Source of the DNA: Zymoseptoria tritici IPO323
Lineage: Eukaryota; Ascomycota; Dothideomycetes; Mycosphaerellales; Mycosphaerellaceae
Reading direction: 5' to 3'
Assembly: GCF_000219625.1 (NCBI RefSeq)
Contig: NC_018209.1
Span: 1,302,001-1,366,000, forward strand
DNA length: 64,000 nucleotides
Part shown: piece after piece, positions 22,801 through 33,304 of the stretch
Numbering within the stretch: the stretch's first letter is position 1
How the letters are laid out: each line of letters begins with the position of its first letter
Translations under genes and position numbers: made by a program
Notes under the pieces: model-generated
The model's database searches: none
What the model was told of the DNA's origin: nothing
The model's input: only the letters and a program-made list of their open reading frames with translations

Positions 22801-25410
22801 GGACGGGTGTCTAAGGTTAAAGTCTCCTACTAGTAGAGTATTTAGAAGGAACGTGTTACGTAGAGAGTAGAGGATTCTCTCTGTTGTTCGTCGGTTTTGC
22901 GGGTTCTCGGTATCCTAAAGGTCCTTCTCGTTATAGAGATTAACTATCTAGATCTTGTTGCCCTTCTTGTCTAAAATAACAAAGGAAAGTATGTCGCTGT
23001 CGTCTAATAAAATAGGAGAGATATTAACGTTAAGTCTTATACTAATATATAGCATTGTTCTTAGCCGGATCGTCGAATCCGTAGTCGTTAGGAATAGCTA
23101 GTTATATTCCCGGTATGCGATAGACCTTGTCTCTTTGTAGCCTGTTATTAGGTCTTCTATAGTCTACGGTTCCTAGACTAGTAGAAGGTCGGCTTTCTGC
23201 TTAACCGCGACGTCTAAGGTAGACTCTATAGCCTCGATAGATTAGTTAAGATTAACATAGAAAATCCGTAGAGAGTGTTCTAATATATAAAACGTTCTAG
23301 GGGCCTCCCTTTCTATTGTATACGATCCTTTGCCTTCTCGACTCTTAGGCTGTCTACACCTACATATAGACGGTTTTAAATAGCCCTTTTTGCCTCCTCC
23401 TTAGTAGCAAAACCTACTAGAACTATCGCCCTAGTAAGAGTCCTTCTTCTCTCTTCGTTTGTTAGCTAAATCGGGGTACCTGCGAGTTTAAGACCTCTAT
23501 TAAAGGTCTTAATTTCTCGTTAAATGTCCTATAGGCCCGTTAGCGTATTAAAGTTCGCGGTCGAGACGCTGTAGACTACGACCTTATGCTAGAGAGAGTC
23601 CTCTATTACCCGTGCCTCGCCGACGATATCGGTAACCTTAGTAAGGCTATTAATCGTTCGTTAGCGGGCTTTCTCTATTGCAAAGTTTAGGACAATATTA
23701 CCCTAAAATAATTTCTTTATCGCAAGGATAGCTAGCTCTTGGTCTTCGCCTTTAAGAGCATTGTTAATTTTGTCTCGGGTTGCGATCTAGTCGAGTTCCT
23801 TCTCTTTATCCTTTAGTACAAGGATAAGAGGTATTAGTTCTGCTTGTTCTTTCGGCTTGCTAGCCCTCCGGGAGACGGTCGTCTACTATTGTTGTTATTG
23901 TTATTGTTGTTGTTATTATGTTGTCTTTATTATCGAGGAGGTAGAGGTAGAGGTAGCCGATCCGCTATCTCCCTTAATAACGTCTGCGAAAGTAGGCTTC
24001 TTCGCCTATGCTGCTAGTTTCTTTGTTATTATTTCTAAGTTTGAGACTTGCTTTGCGAGGATTTAGGACGTTGTCCTAAAGTCTATATACTTAGTAAAGT
24101 GCCGAAAGACTTCGAGAAGGTTAAGAACCTAGGTTTGCTCTCCTAGAAACCCGACTAGATCCCCTGCCGCTTCGACTAGTAGCTGTCGGGCTTGTAGGAT
24201 CTTCTCGTTCGCGGGCGTATAAGAGAGTGTTTGTTTCTTTCTAAGAGAAGGGCTACGAGTCGGGGAGATACTAAATTCGAAGGGGTTTTGCCTTTTCCTA
24301 GGTAGGAAAGGAATGCCGGTTCTTTTTAGTAGTTCCTTCGGCAACAGTAGGGTTTTAAGAGACTTAAACGTAACTTCCTCGTTCCCTCTAGCCGTAGCTT
24401 TTAGAGTCTAAGGGGCTAAGCTTGCGTCTATTATTTCCGTCTTAGTAGACATTATCTTATTATTGTTATTTGTTGTTTAAAAAGAGGCTTAGTAGTCTTA
24501 CGCCGAGAGGGCTACTTGTTCGTCTCTATTTCTAATCGCGTTCGGGTCTTAGCCTACTTATAATACTAGGGCACTCTTCTCCCTACTATATAAGAGTATA
24601 GGAGAAGGTATACTTTAAAGAGGAGAGAAGAGATATATAAATATACTTCTGCTTTTAGGAAGTACTCTAGCCTATAGTAACATGCGTCTTTGTAGTAGGC
24701 TTTAGAAGTATTCTACGGGTAGCTATAGTAGGTTTAGGACAACCTTTATCTCTAGGGAAAGGTAGGCCTATACTCTATATAGAGTATCTAGCTATATAGC
24801 TAGTACTACTACTCTAATCCCTAGAGGTGCAAATTCGTCCTTACTAAACTATACTGCTCCTTTAGCTTCCTCTCTCGGCGGCGTAGGATAATAGGTAACT
24901 CTAGTATAGAGAGAACTAAGTATATATATATGTTTGTGTATCCTAGGAACACTACTCTTGTTTAGCCTTTAGCTCTTTTAAACTTCGACCAAATTAGGCG
25001 TTTAATAGCTAGAATAAAAGCTCTCGTCGAGGGCTTTTAAACGGGCTACACAGCGTCCGAATCGGCGGCGTATTAGTTATGTTGTAGTGTGTTAAAGTGT
25101 TATAGTATAGGTTATAAACCTTCCTTGTGCAATGCCCTAAACAGGGAATATTCCGAGTATAGGGGAGGTAAGGTCGGAATAAGGTTTCGGAGGTAGGGGC
25201 CAAAATCCCGGAGTTTAGCAAAATTTGCACCCCAAAGGGGGCAACAAGGTAAATCTTTGAACTCTAGTAGCGGCGTAGGTTTTAAGGGCAGCGGGGTGAA
25301 TGCGGGTTCGTTGGAACGGCCTTAATAAGGGCTTTCGAATAGTGCGTGTTTGGTGATGAACGGGTTAATATTAGGTGTGCAATGGAAGTGCGGATGTCGA
25401 TGTATTTTTG
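19833..25410 (-). mobile_element. LINE copy L3 (full length, minus strand)
   Basis: Inverted copy of the same LINE inserted in copia A with 13-bp target duplications AAGGAGAGGTTAT (19820-19832 and 25411-25423). On the plus strand it starts with the complement of the AAAC tail (TGTTTGTTTG) and ends with the complement of the 5' start at about 25402. TATTTTTG (25403-25410) matches neither LINE nor target; such untemplated bases are common at LINE 5' junctions. RT, endonuclease and ORF1 remnants are recognisable (for example ELLKRTGIPFLPRKRQNPFE at 24129-24344) but broken. Confidence 0.88.
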
Positions 25411-27957
25411 AAGGAGAGGTTATAATCTTATGCTAAAACCTAGTAAGGGCAGATAGTTTAAACTTCTAAACTATATAGTTAGTTAAAGTGTTCTCCTAGA
25501 ATCCTAAATTCTAGTATTTCTCTGCTCTAGGATAGAACTTTTATAAATTAGGTCTCCCCTAATTATATAGATATGCTCTGTATCTAAATCTCCTAACCTT
25601 TGTTAGATTAATATATAGAGTTCTAGTATTAAGATCTTAATTAAATTCCTAAAGAGGAATCTTATTAGTTAATAGGTATACTAGCCTGTTAGTAAGGAAG
25701 ATTATATATATAACTACAAAACTCTAAAGAGGAAGAGGTAGGCTAGAGTTAATTATTATTGCTCTTACCTTATTAAGGATAACCTTATTAGATAATTCTG
25801 TAATTCTATTCTGCTTAGGAGTATAGGGAGCTAAGAAATCCTATCTTAGTCCCTTATTCTCTACAAATATAATTAGATTATTATTATTAAACTCTCCTCC
25901 TCTATCTAAGAACTAGATCTTAACTATCTTTTTATACTAGTTAAATGTTTTAGTAGTCTATTTCTTAATAATTTGTGCAGCTTGTAATTTAAGCTTATAG
26001 AAGATAGCCTATCTCCTTCTTAACTTTATATTAGTAATTATAAGGATATACTTGTATCTAAAGATATCTAGTAGAAAGATTAGTCCTATAATATTAATAT
26101 AGACCTTATCTAATAAGGATTAAGGTATTAGTCTTAGAGTTCTTAACACTACTCTCTATAACCTTATAAGCTTACATAGCTTATAGTGCTTAAGTATAGA
26201 TATGTTAATCTGCTTAAATCCTTAGACTTAAGCCTTTGTTATACTAAGAATCTTGTTCCTTATATAGCCTAGTCTCTAGTGCTATCTTATTATATTAGCC
26301 TTAAGTATAGTAAAGGCTAGATAGGACATATTCCTATTAGTTATAGAAGCAACTTTAGTACTCTCCTTAAGGAGAGAGATAGTTATATTCTAGAGGATTA
26401 GAACATTATAAGTAGACTAAACCTTGCCTATCTTCTTATTATTCCTTAGAATATATAAAGATAGCCTATCTAAGTAGACCTTATACTTTAGCTAAAGAGT
26501 CTCTGCTAAGATAAGGTTATAATTAGAGTTAGGAGAGTATAATATATCTTATAAGGTAATGTTTAACTTATTCCCCTTATACTTTATTATAATCCTTATA
26601 CTTCCTAAATATGTAACTATACTTTATCTAATAGCTTAAGAGAACCTAATTAGGGTTTTTAGGGGTTTAAGGTCTAAGAACTAGGACTTATTATTAAAGA
26701 AGTAGTATAATATATTAGAATCCTAGATAATAGTATTACTCCTTTATATTCTAGCAGTAGCAATTGCTACTCCTATAAATAAGCTATCTAAATTAGAGCC
26801 TAAGCCTATATTAGAAGAGGAGATAGGCTTAATTACTATAGCACCCTTTCCTCCCTTCTTATTATATCTCTTACTCTTATCTTAGGACTTCTTCTTGTCC
26901 TTATTAGATCCTCCTTTTCCTTTATATACCTAGGACTTTAGGGCTTTATTAGGGTGCTTCTTAAAGTAATCTGCATTTGTATAGATATAATAGGTATACT
27001 TAATATACTAATTATTATCTATTATAATACCCCTAAATCCTCCTGCTGTCCTTTATATCTATAAAGGAGGTTCCTTAATTAATAAGGTAATTAGCTCTTT
27101 AAGAGTTATGTTCTTAATATAATAGGATTATCTCTAGCTTCTTAGGTATTCTAGATAGTAAAGGCCCTAGATAAAGAATAGCCTAATCTGCTTATTACTA
27201 AAGGTAAGCTTTAAGACTAGAATATTCTTAGACCTAGAGTATTATTCTATTATAGAGATATACTTGTAATACTACTTCTAGAAGTCCTTATAGTACTTCT
27301 AAGTATTTATTCCTTAAATCTTAATATTGCTAATTCTAAGAATCCTTAGGCTGTTATAAATGTTTATAATTACAATAGGCCTATAGGTAGCTATAATAGT
27401 ATTATACAGTTCCTTAGCTATCTTCTTTATATCCCTAAAGTTAGGCCTTAGAGATTAGTTAATCCTTTTGCTAATAATCCTATATGCAATTAGGTTATAC
27501 TTATGCTAGACTTAGAAAGGAGTTAGTCTTAGTCTACTAGTTAGAATAGGTTCTATTACTAGAGTATCCCCTCCTTCTTTTTAGAAAGGAGTTAGAGCCT
27601 AGGAAGATAAAGTAGTACTCTCCTTAGTTAGTAGAGAGGGATATCTAACTTTAATTCCTAGCTTTAGTTAGGTAGGGTACTAGGGAATGTTATAAAAGAT
27701 ATAGCCTAATACCTCCTTGTCTATAAGGGCTGCTTTAAGTATCCTTAACTAGTCTAAGAAGTTACTTCCCTTTCTTAGGACTTTATTCTCCTTCGCAGTC
27801 TTAAACTTATTAGCCTACATTACGGCTATTGTTATAACTAGCTCTTTCTCGGCTTGCTAGTTAACTATCTAAACAGTATATAGTAAGGTTCTAGTAGCTG
27901 CGCTTAGAACAGACAATTCTTCCTTAAGTATGCAGTAGTTACGCCGGGCTTATAACC
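25411..27957 (-). mobile_element. copia A internal, 5' part: gag, protease, integrase remnants
   Basis: Collinear with 55146-57695 in copy B. The minus strand holds a degenerate gag knuckle near 26970 (cysteines read as Tyr), a protease-like DS(G>N) site near 26740, and integrase. The order gag-PR-IN before RT-RNase H is the copia order. Confidence 0.82.
27942..27957 (-). other. copia A primer-binding site (tRNA-Ile(UAU) anticodon arm)
   Basis: Plus strand CGCCGGGCTTATAACC abuts the 5' LTR. Read as tRNA this is an anticodon stem CCGGG, loop CTTATAA with anticodon UAU, and two bases of the 3' stem. The primer would therefore be a tRNA cleaved just after the anticodon loop, as described for Drosophila copia and yeast Ty5 with initiator tRNA. 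Identical in copy B at 57680-57695. Confidence 0.55.
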
Positions 27958-28128
27958 TATTATAATTAGACTTAAGCTAAGTAGAAGAAGACCTCTAATT
28001 AGCAGGTATATATTGTTATGTAGAGAGAATCTTAAGTATAAGATTCTTACTTTAGCTATCTGTGTGTAGGAATGCCTTAGCACTAGTCACGTGCACTTTA
28101 CTAATAGTTAGTCTGATGATCTACAACA
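27958..28128 (-). repeat. copia A 5' LTR
   Basis: 171 bp, plus-strand ends TATTATAATTAGAC and GATCTACAACA; the first bases are RIP-changed from TGTTGTAATT. The right target duplication AGATA follows at 28129-28133. Confidence 0.92.
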
Positions 28129-28803
28129 AGATATACCTCGCTCGTTTCTTCCTTCTTCCTTTTCTTCCTTCTTGCTTTTCCTCCTCCTCAGATAGACGCT
28201 CAATCCAATACGTATTGGGCCATACATTCAGTGAAAGCTCAGCGGTCAGGCATGGAATCGTGTCGAGAAGCGGCAAGGCACGGAGGATACTCGGAACGTC
28301 TTTTATTCCGAATGAAGTCTTGTCGAAAGTCTCCTTGACATCGGACGAATACAGTTCCCGTTCCGATTGAGATCTGGTCAGTAGCCGCTGTATGCCTGCT
28401 GCTTCCCCTCATGCACTTTTCTTGGCGTCGACGACTGCCCGGTACGTCCGGAGCTGCTCTACGGGGATCTACGGTCGAACTACGCGATAGCACAGCGGGA
28501 ACCCCAGAACAAGGTGATGTAATGCTACTTCCCTTGCATATATCGCGCGGGATGTAGCATTCCCGAGTTCCGTCGATTGGCATTATGCTTACCTTCTGAG
28601 AGGCTCGGACCCGTCGATACCGTCATCGTCGTCGGGAACGGCGTGACCTGAGGTTCCGGTACACCCTGCTCGCGCTCTCGATCCTCAGTACCCTGCTCAT
28701 CCTTTCCGGCACCTGCCTGAAATCTAGAAAATGCCCTGGAAAGACCGTGAGGGACCAGCTGTGGTCTTGGTCTGAATTGGCTCGGACACATTGGAAGCGT
28801 CAT
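28129..28803 (-). pseudogene. 5' part of gene split by the 23-kb transposon
   Basis: On the minus strand an exon can start at 28803 or 28791 (MTLPMCPSQFRPRPQLVPHG) and run to a GTAAGC donor at about 28590. A second open stretch from about 28405 to the transposon reads SDVKETFDKTSFGIKDVPSI, DTIPCLTAELSLNVWPNTYW, then an acidic and Lys/Arg-rich run. Splice phase between these two (phase 1) can be made to agree, though the middle (28406-28590) is uncertain. Today the frame meets a stop a few codons inside the LTR; the former continuation is at 4813-4964. No domain is recognised. It is divergent from the secreted-protein gene at 28962. Confidence 0.45.
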
Positions 28804-28961
28804 CGGAGGCCGTACACCAAAACGTCTATATCAAGTGGTTCGCATCCGCCTCTGCTTCTATTCCTGTTGACAGAGCAATCACTACTTCTTCCGACATCTC
28901 ATTGGCCATCAAGATACCACCGAACATCCACCAGCCCAAAGCTATCCCCAGGAATCCAATC

Positions 28962-29321
28962 ATGCTCTTCAAGACAACCGTCATCATCGCCCTGATCACA
29001 GCCGCACGAGCGGCGGATCCTTTGCCCATTGAAGGAGTAGGTCTTTCCTTGAGCACACTACCTTCTGTTTGTACTAAATTAGCATCCAGACATGCAACGG
29101 TCCCAGTGCTACCTCTGAGAAGGGTGATTGCAATGGGATGGTTGGCGGTACATCGTACAGTCTCCCCTGCTCAATGGTAAGTCATACCCAAAACCACACG
29201 CTCACACCGCCAGTCGTGCTCACCAAACGATGTTTTGAAGGACCACTGCGGCCACTACCCCCAGATTGGGGACCACGTGTGCTACTTCGATTGGGACAAT
29301 GGCAATGCCAATTGTTACTAG
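28962..29321 (+). CDS. small secreted cysteine-rich protein (candidate effector)
   Basis: Exons 28962-29036, 29090-29176 and 29241-29321, 80 aa. Intron 1 is 53 bp (GTAGGT, TACTAAAT branch, CAG). Intron 2 is 64 bp (GTAAGT, branch GCTCACC, AAG); a nearer CAG at 29213 is also in frame and would add nine residues with a seventh cysteine. The N-terminus MLFKTTVIIALITAARAA is a signal peptide. The mature part of about 62 aa has six cysteines, is rich in Gly, Asp and Asn, and ends NGNANCY. No family recognised. The start lies 0.83 kb from the transposon edge. A frame at 29500-29560 reading GEGKATWDWEPC may be a further lost exon or a remnant. Confidence 0.55.
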
Positions 29322-29864
29322 GGGCCCCGCAATCAGGTATGTTCTGATGCGTGGCCGGAGGCTCTGCTCTGCTGCCAACATGGCCGCTGATCCGTCCCAA
29401 AGGACCATGCTTGTAGAGATGCCACCAGACCTTGCTACTTGGGACTGTGCCAAAGGAAAGGCGACTGGCTACCAATAACGGAGTCAATCTCTTGCAGGCA
29501 CCTACAAGACACGAAACGGCGAAGGAAAGGCGACGTGGGATTGGGAACCGTGTGCACATCTGACAGTCTCTTCCGTTATTGTTCAGCAGACTTGCTATCT
29601 TTCCCAACTTGGACATTCTGCGTTGTCTCCACTCTCATGCATTCGCCAAGACCCAACGCAAGATGCCATTTCACTCGATCTCATCCACTCTATCTCCAGC
29701 TCGATCACAAGCTCTTCCAATTGAAGCTCGAGATCATATAGGAACAGCATCGCACATGAATGCTCCTCGATAGTGGGCAAAAGGTATTAGGAATCGTCGA
29801 TGTACTCGTAGGGCGGCAGGAAGTGTCGGTGTTCACCGGAGCATCAGGCGATGTTGTGACGAGG
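29322..29864. other. intergenic, no gene supported
   Basis: Short frames exist on both strands, one of them (29595-29780, minus) helical in character, but none has partners or a recognisable domain. A BTB gene would be expected just left of 29865 if the upstream block there still served one; I find none. Confidence 0.35.
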
Positions 29865-30000
29865 GAAGCTTTGATGAAATCCGAAATTTGAGATGATGAA
29901 GTGAAGTGTTGTTATGCAAACGAAGTATTTCGAGCTTTAAGGAAAGACATATGGAACAAGCTAACCTTACAATAACTGTGATCTGGACTGAATGAGCTTC
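29865..30000 (-). promoter_or_regulatory. orphan copy of BTB-family upstream block
   Basis: Plus-strand words GATGATGAAGTGAAGTG, TTGTTATGCAAACGAAGTA, AACAAGCTAACC and GGACTGAATGAGCTT match 283-410 and 2853-2965 in order. No BTB start lies at the expected place on the minus strand, so it is probably a leftover at a duplication edge. Confidence 0.4.
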
Positions 30001-30380
30001 AGCAGGCAAATGAGAGCTTTCTCAGTGCTCTCAATTCTACTCGTGAAGCTATGTGCGCTTTTGAAAGCTTTGTGGCTCTGATGTGCGCTCGAGAAGCCGG
30101 CGTGTGTGGCCGGTATGCAGTGAGCGTATGTGATTGATACTTCGATGCTGTCTTGATGCTGGTGGTTGAGGGCGGCGATGGTTGGGATGCTCTGATCGTT
30201 CTCTCCCTGGAATCGATGATGGTGGAAGCTGTCGAACTGTGGCAGGAAGAGTGTTGAGCAAGGAGGGATCCTGTGCGCAACGAGCCATATTGAGAGCTTG
30301 TCGTTGTTGATTCGCGTTGGGGCGAACTTGCTTGCTGATGTCTCCTGCTCGTTCCCTCAAATCTTTGCTCATTGTTCGCC

Positions 30381-30974
30381 TCAGCGTAGAGGCACCTTGA
30401 CGGCCCCATCCTCCTTCTTCATGATCAAGACCCGATCGAAGTACGCTCTGATAGTGTCCCCGCGCATGATCGCTCGCGCTTCATCATCTCCGAGCATCCA
30501 GGGCATGCGTTCGGACTCGACTTCATCTGCGAGCGCGATCATCTCGGGAACCTCTCTCCGCATCCACCGGATGCGGCAGACTAGAGTCCTTGCGCTCTTC
30601 TCCACATTCAGTGCCTGACGCAATCCCCTGATCGCCATCTCCAAGAGCTCTGGCAATTCGGCATACCATGCCGTGATGCAAATAGCGATGTACCAATCGG
30701 GCTTCTGTTCTTCTTCGAACAGATCTGCCTCGCAGCTTCCATAAATGAAGCGCAGCACCACCTCGACCGAACGCATTGAAAAGCAACTATCCATACAGAT
30801 CTCATCTTTTCCTTCACACATTTCACTGGCGCTCCACTCATCGTGAAAGAGCTTTGACGCCGCGAACAGAATGCGCTTGTGGCAGTGCCAGCGCCCGCCG
30901 TCCTCGGGCATCACAATGCAGTCGGAGTAAGTCGGGTCGTTGAAGAGAGTGGTGGTAGCCCCAGCAGTGTCCAT
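30381..30974 (-). CDS. BTB/POZ-like protein
   Basis: 197 aa from the ATG at 30974; the frame is open 94 codons further upstream, but those residues are low-complexity Thr/Ser/Arg and overlap the conserved upstream block, so I place the start here, where the family N-terminus begins (MDTAGATTTLFNDPTYSDCI). BTB strand and helix pattern covers residues 10-110, with WHCHKRILFAASKLF as the core. The tail motif 'LADEVESERMPWML' matches the genes at 1836 and 3364. It is shorter than its sisters because the disordered tail is missing. It is divergent from the BTB gene at 31466, with a shared 491-bp intergenic region. Confidence 0.72.
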   Translation of the reverse strand: MDTAGATTTLFNDPTYSDCIVMPEDGGRWHCHKRILFAASKLFHDEWSASEMCEGKDEICMDSCFSMRSVEVVLRFIYGSCEADLFEEEQKPDWYIAICITAWYAELPELLEMAIRGLRQALNVEKSARTLVCRIRWMRREVPEMIALADEVESERMPWMLGDDEARAIMRGDTIRAYFDRVLIMKKEDGAVKVPLR

Positions 30975-31148
30975 GATGGTGAGATGTCGGTGACGAGTTC
31001 GATAGGCTGAGAGGTAGGTCCGTCTTCTAGTTCTGCGATGTGACGCTTGATGGATGTTTGTTATCGAAGCAGTGTCCTTGCTCGTGGTGGTTGGTTCGGT
31101 AGTGCTGGCCAAGGTGGTCGTTTTCGAAATGAGAAGACTGAGTGTGTG

Positions 31149-31280
31149 GAAGTTGATGGAAGTGAAGTGGCGCCAGCGAAGATCATATGCTGCCGCGGAA
31201 CATGTTGAGCGAGCTAGGCCAGGACGGACCTGACGCCGACGGAAGTGAATGAGCATTGTCGGTCAGCAAGCGGATCATGT
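31149..31280 (-). promoter_or_regulatory. upstream block shared with the 3364-4128 gene
   Basis: GAAGTTGATGGAAGTGAAG, GCGCCAGCGAAG, GGAAGTGAATGAGCATTGTC and CAGCAAGCG correspond one by one to words at 4289-4425. It lies between two divergent BTB genes and could serve both. Confidence 0.5.
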
Positions 31281-31465
31281 TTGCTGTCACATGCAAATCT
31301 GTACTCAAGTACATCCATGTATTTGCGAAGGTCTGCTTCGTCCACATCTAACACTTCGCTTGCATTTCTCCTGGCGAAGCCCTTCGCCCACTTGTGACAG
31401 TACAGTCCCGTAACACCGTTCAGTCCCTCTCTTACCCAGGCTTGCCAAAAATTCAGCCACCCACC

Positions 31466-32167
31466 ATGAGCTCCACCAAAGACTACACCTGGCACTTCAA
31501 CAACCGCCATGAGTTCGATCTGCTGTTGTACTACGGCCCGATAGATGACAGAGAAGAACTGTTCCTCAAACAGTCAATCCTCTGCTACCAGTCCAAGCTG
31601 TTCGAAAAGGAATGTGCCAATACGCCGTCTGTCCCAAGAGGCCACTCTCACGCCCGTGGGGTAGGGCCAACGCTCCACGTCACCATCGAAGCGTACTATG
31701 ATGCCAGGATGGTCGATGGAGTTATCTATGCACTGCACAGACCGATGCATAAAGCGAAGGAGTGGCTTGGTGGGATGGGATGGGCAGCACTTCTCCGAAT
31801 CTTCGAATTTGCTGAATACCTTGGGCTGCATGAGTTCGAGCCAGTCGTCCGTGATCTGCTCTTGCAGCGGGTGGGCGAGATTCTAGACCCTGCCGAAGTT
31901 CGTCGGGCAATCGATGTTGTTGGTCCGCTGCAAAGCAGATATGTTGCGCATGGACAGTTTGCTCTTGACTTGGACCAGGTCATGGCAAGACTGCTTCACC
32001 AGCGGGAGCGGACAAGGGATAGGCAGCGAGAACAGACCGAGGCGACGAGGAGGGATCTGAGAAGGATCATGGGCATGCTTTGCGATCCGGATGCGAGGTA
32101 CCAGATTTCGGAGGGGGAGTATGAGAGGTTTGCGGAAGCTGTGAAGCGCAGTAATTGGCTTTTGTAG
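31466..32167 (+). CDS. BTB/POZ-like protein, SNW-tail subgroup
   Basis: 233 aa from the ATG at 31466, chosen for its CCACCATGAG context and because upstream in-frame residues lack family similarity. The BTB-like region covers residues 15-115 (FDLLLYYGP, then ILCYQSKLFEKEC). The C-terminus 'ISEGEYERFAEAVKRSNWLL' is shared with the genes at 32648 and 33944, defining a subgroup distinct from the minus-strand genes. A long charged helix of Arg/Glu (about 180-205) precedes the tail. Function unknown. Confidence 0.72.
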   Translation: MSSTKDYTWHFNNRHEFDLLLYYGPIDDREELFLKQSILCYQSKLFEKECANTPSVPRGHSHARGVGPTLHVTIEAYYDARMVDGVIYALHRPMHKAKEWLGGMGWAALLRIFEFAEYLGLHEFEPVVRDLLLQRVGEILDPAEVRRAIDVVGPLQSRYVAHGQFALDLDQVMARLLHQRERTRDRQREQTEATRRDLRRIMGMLCDPDARYQISEGEYERFAEAVKRSNWLL

Positions 32168-32647
32168 TCGGAAGAAGGACTGATTTGAGTATCGTATTGA
32201 CGAGCGACTCGAGGCGGCAGAGTGTGGCGGACAAGTGTTGGACGGGCTGAGAATGCAATCTGGTGCTGCCGTGAAGGTCTGGAGAGCGAGCTTGTGGGCA
32301 TCGCCCTTGAACCTAAATGAAGTGAATGAGCTTCGTGAGTCAGCAACGAACTTTGTGGGATCTCGACCGTCGTCACATGCAAACGCACACTTGGAATTGA
32401 CCCACTTCTCGCGCACAAACGCTTTGGGTGCGTGACTTTGTCCTGCACTTCTTGCAGAGTCGTCTTCCTCGGTACCATTTTCGCAGGCCGTGTGAGCAGC
32501 AGACCTTATCGCCGACGTCGACGCCGCGCCAGTCCACGACATCCTATCATCAATCATAAGCGCAAGACACACGCACTACAACGAGTCGATATCAGCCTCC
32601 ATCTCATTCAGAATTCAGCAGCGACCACCACCCAAAACACACATACC

Positions 32648-33304
32648 ATGGCCACCAACGCCGTCATTGCGGCATGCATCAACGATCCGTACCATGCGGA
32701 TGTAGTGGTGGAATGCGGTTCGCCCGACGCTCGGTGGGAGGTGGACTGCCACAAGGCGGTCATCTGCCCACAATCGACCTTTCTGTCGAACAAATGCGCC
32801 GCTTCCGGCGATCGACCGGTCGAGACCAAAGCCAAGGATAGGATCGTCATCGACGCTCCTTACGACGGCAAGGCTGTCACAGCAGTGCTGCGGTCAATGT
32901 ACAGATCGAAGGAAGATACGGAGTGGCTGCAAGGCTTTGCGTGGATCGATTTGCTCCGCATGTTCCAAGTCGCTCATCTCTTCGAACGAAACGACTTGGA
33001 GCCGATGATCTGTTCCACCGCCTCTCTGAAGGTCGATGAGATCGTCGACCTCGATCAAATCGAGGGCGCGCTCGATGAATACCGGAAGCTGGGGCAGCCA
33101 TACTTGTATGGTCACTTTGGCAACGATCTCGAAAAACTTCACCACAGGCAGTTCGCTTTGCAGAAGAAGCGGAAGGAGGACACGAAGCGTGAGCTAGTCG
33201 ATACTTTGGCGGCGCTTCGCAATCCTGAAACTAGGGGCGATCTGTCGGAGGAGGCATACATCAAGTTTCTCGAGGCCGTCCAGGGCAGCAACTGGCTCCA
33301 TTAG
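32648..33304 (+). CDS. BTB/POZ-like protein, SNW-tail subgroup
   Basis: 218 aa from the ATG at 32648 (context TACCATGGCC); the frame extends upstream, but the BTB family start is here (MATNAVIAACINDPYHADVV). The core reads WEVDCHKAVICPQSTFLSNK, which also occurs nearly unchanged in the 33944 gene (YCHRAIVCPQSTFFAEAC). The tail is LSEEAYIKFLEAVQGSNWLH. The upstream region around 32315-32400 has AAATGAAGTGAATGAGC and TCACATGCAAA words that also occur upstream of neighbours. Third plus-strand reading member after the divergent promoter; probably a tandem duplicate. Confidence 0.73.
   Translation: MATNAVIAACINDPYHADVVVECGSPDARWEVDCHKAVICPQSTFLSNKCAASGDRPVETKAKDRIVIDAPYDGKAVTAVLRSMYRSKEDTEWLQGFAWIDLLRMFQVAHLFERNDLEPMICSTASLKVDEIVDLDQIEGALDEYRKLGQPYLYGHFGNDLEKLHHRQFALQKKRKEDTKRELVDTLAALRNPETRGDLSEEAYIKFLEAVQGSNWLH

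Larger units (their letters stand above)
4970..28128 (-). mobile_element. Ty1/copia LTR retrotransposon, copy A, nested and RIP-inactivated
   Basis: The two ends are 171-bp LTRs with TGTTGT...ACAACA termini flanked by AGATA. The element codes on the minus strand: 5' LTR 27958-28128, primer-binding site 27942-27957, polypurine tract 5141-5150, 3' LTR 4970-5140. Its own sequence is in three pieces (5141-7628, 18849-19832, 25411-27957) separated by LINE insertions. Subtracting these leaves about 6335 bp, matching copy B (6355 bp, which has one extra 21-bp duplication). Recognisable minus-strand pol motifs include the RT active-site region LLYIDN at 7274-7294 and an RNase H end with AEYLFLTKAIREV. 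CpA/TpG is nearly absent and all frames are broken, so the copy is dead. Confidence 0.92.

Noticed and set aside
19833..25410. L3 as part of a large inverted repeat with regulatory role
   Set aside because: Its own target duplication shows it is an independent insertion in opposite orientation.
29177..29213. 37-bp intron 2 in the secreted gene at 28962
   Set aside because: Shorter than any other intron here and its branch is too near the acceptor; the 64-bp version ending at 29240 is preferred.
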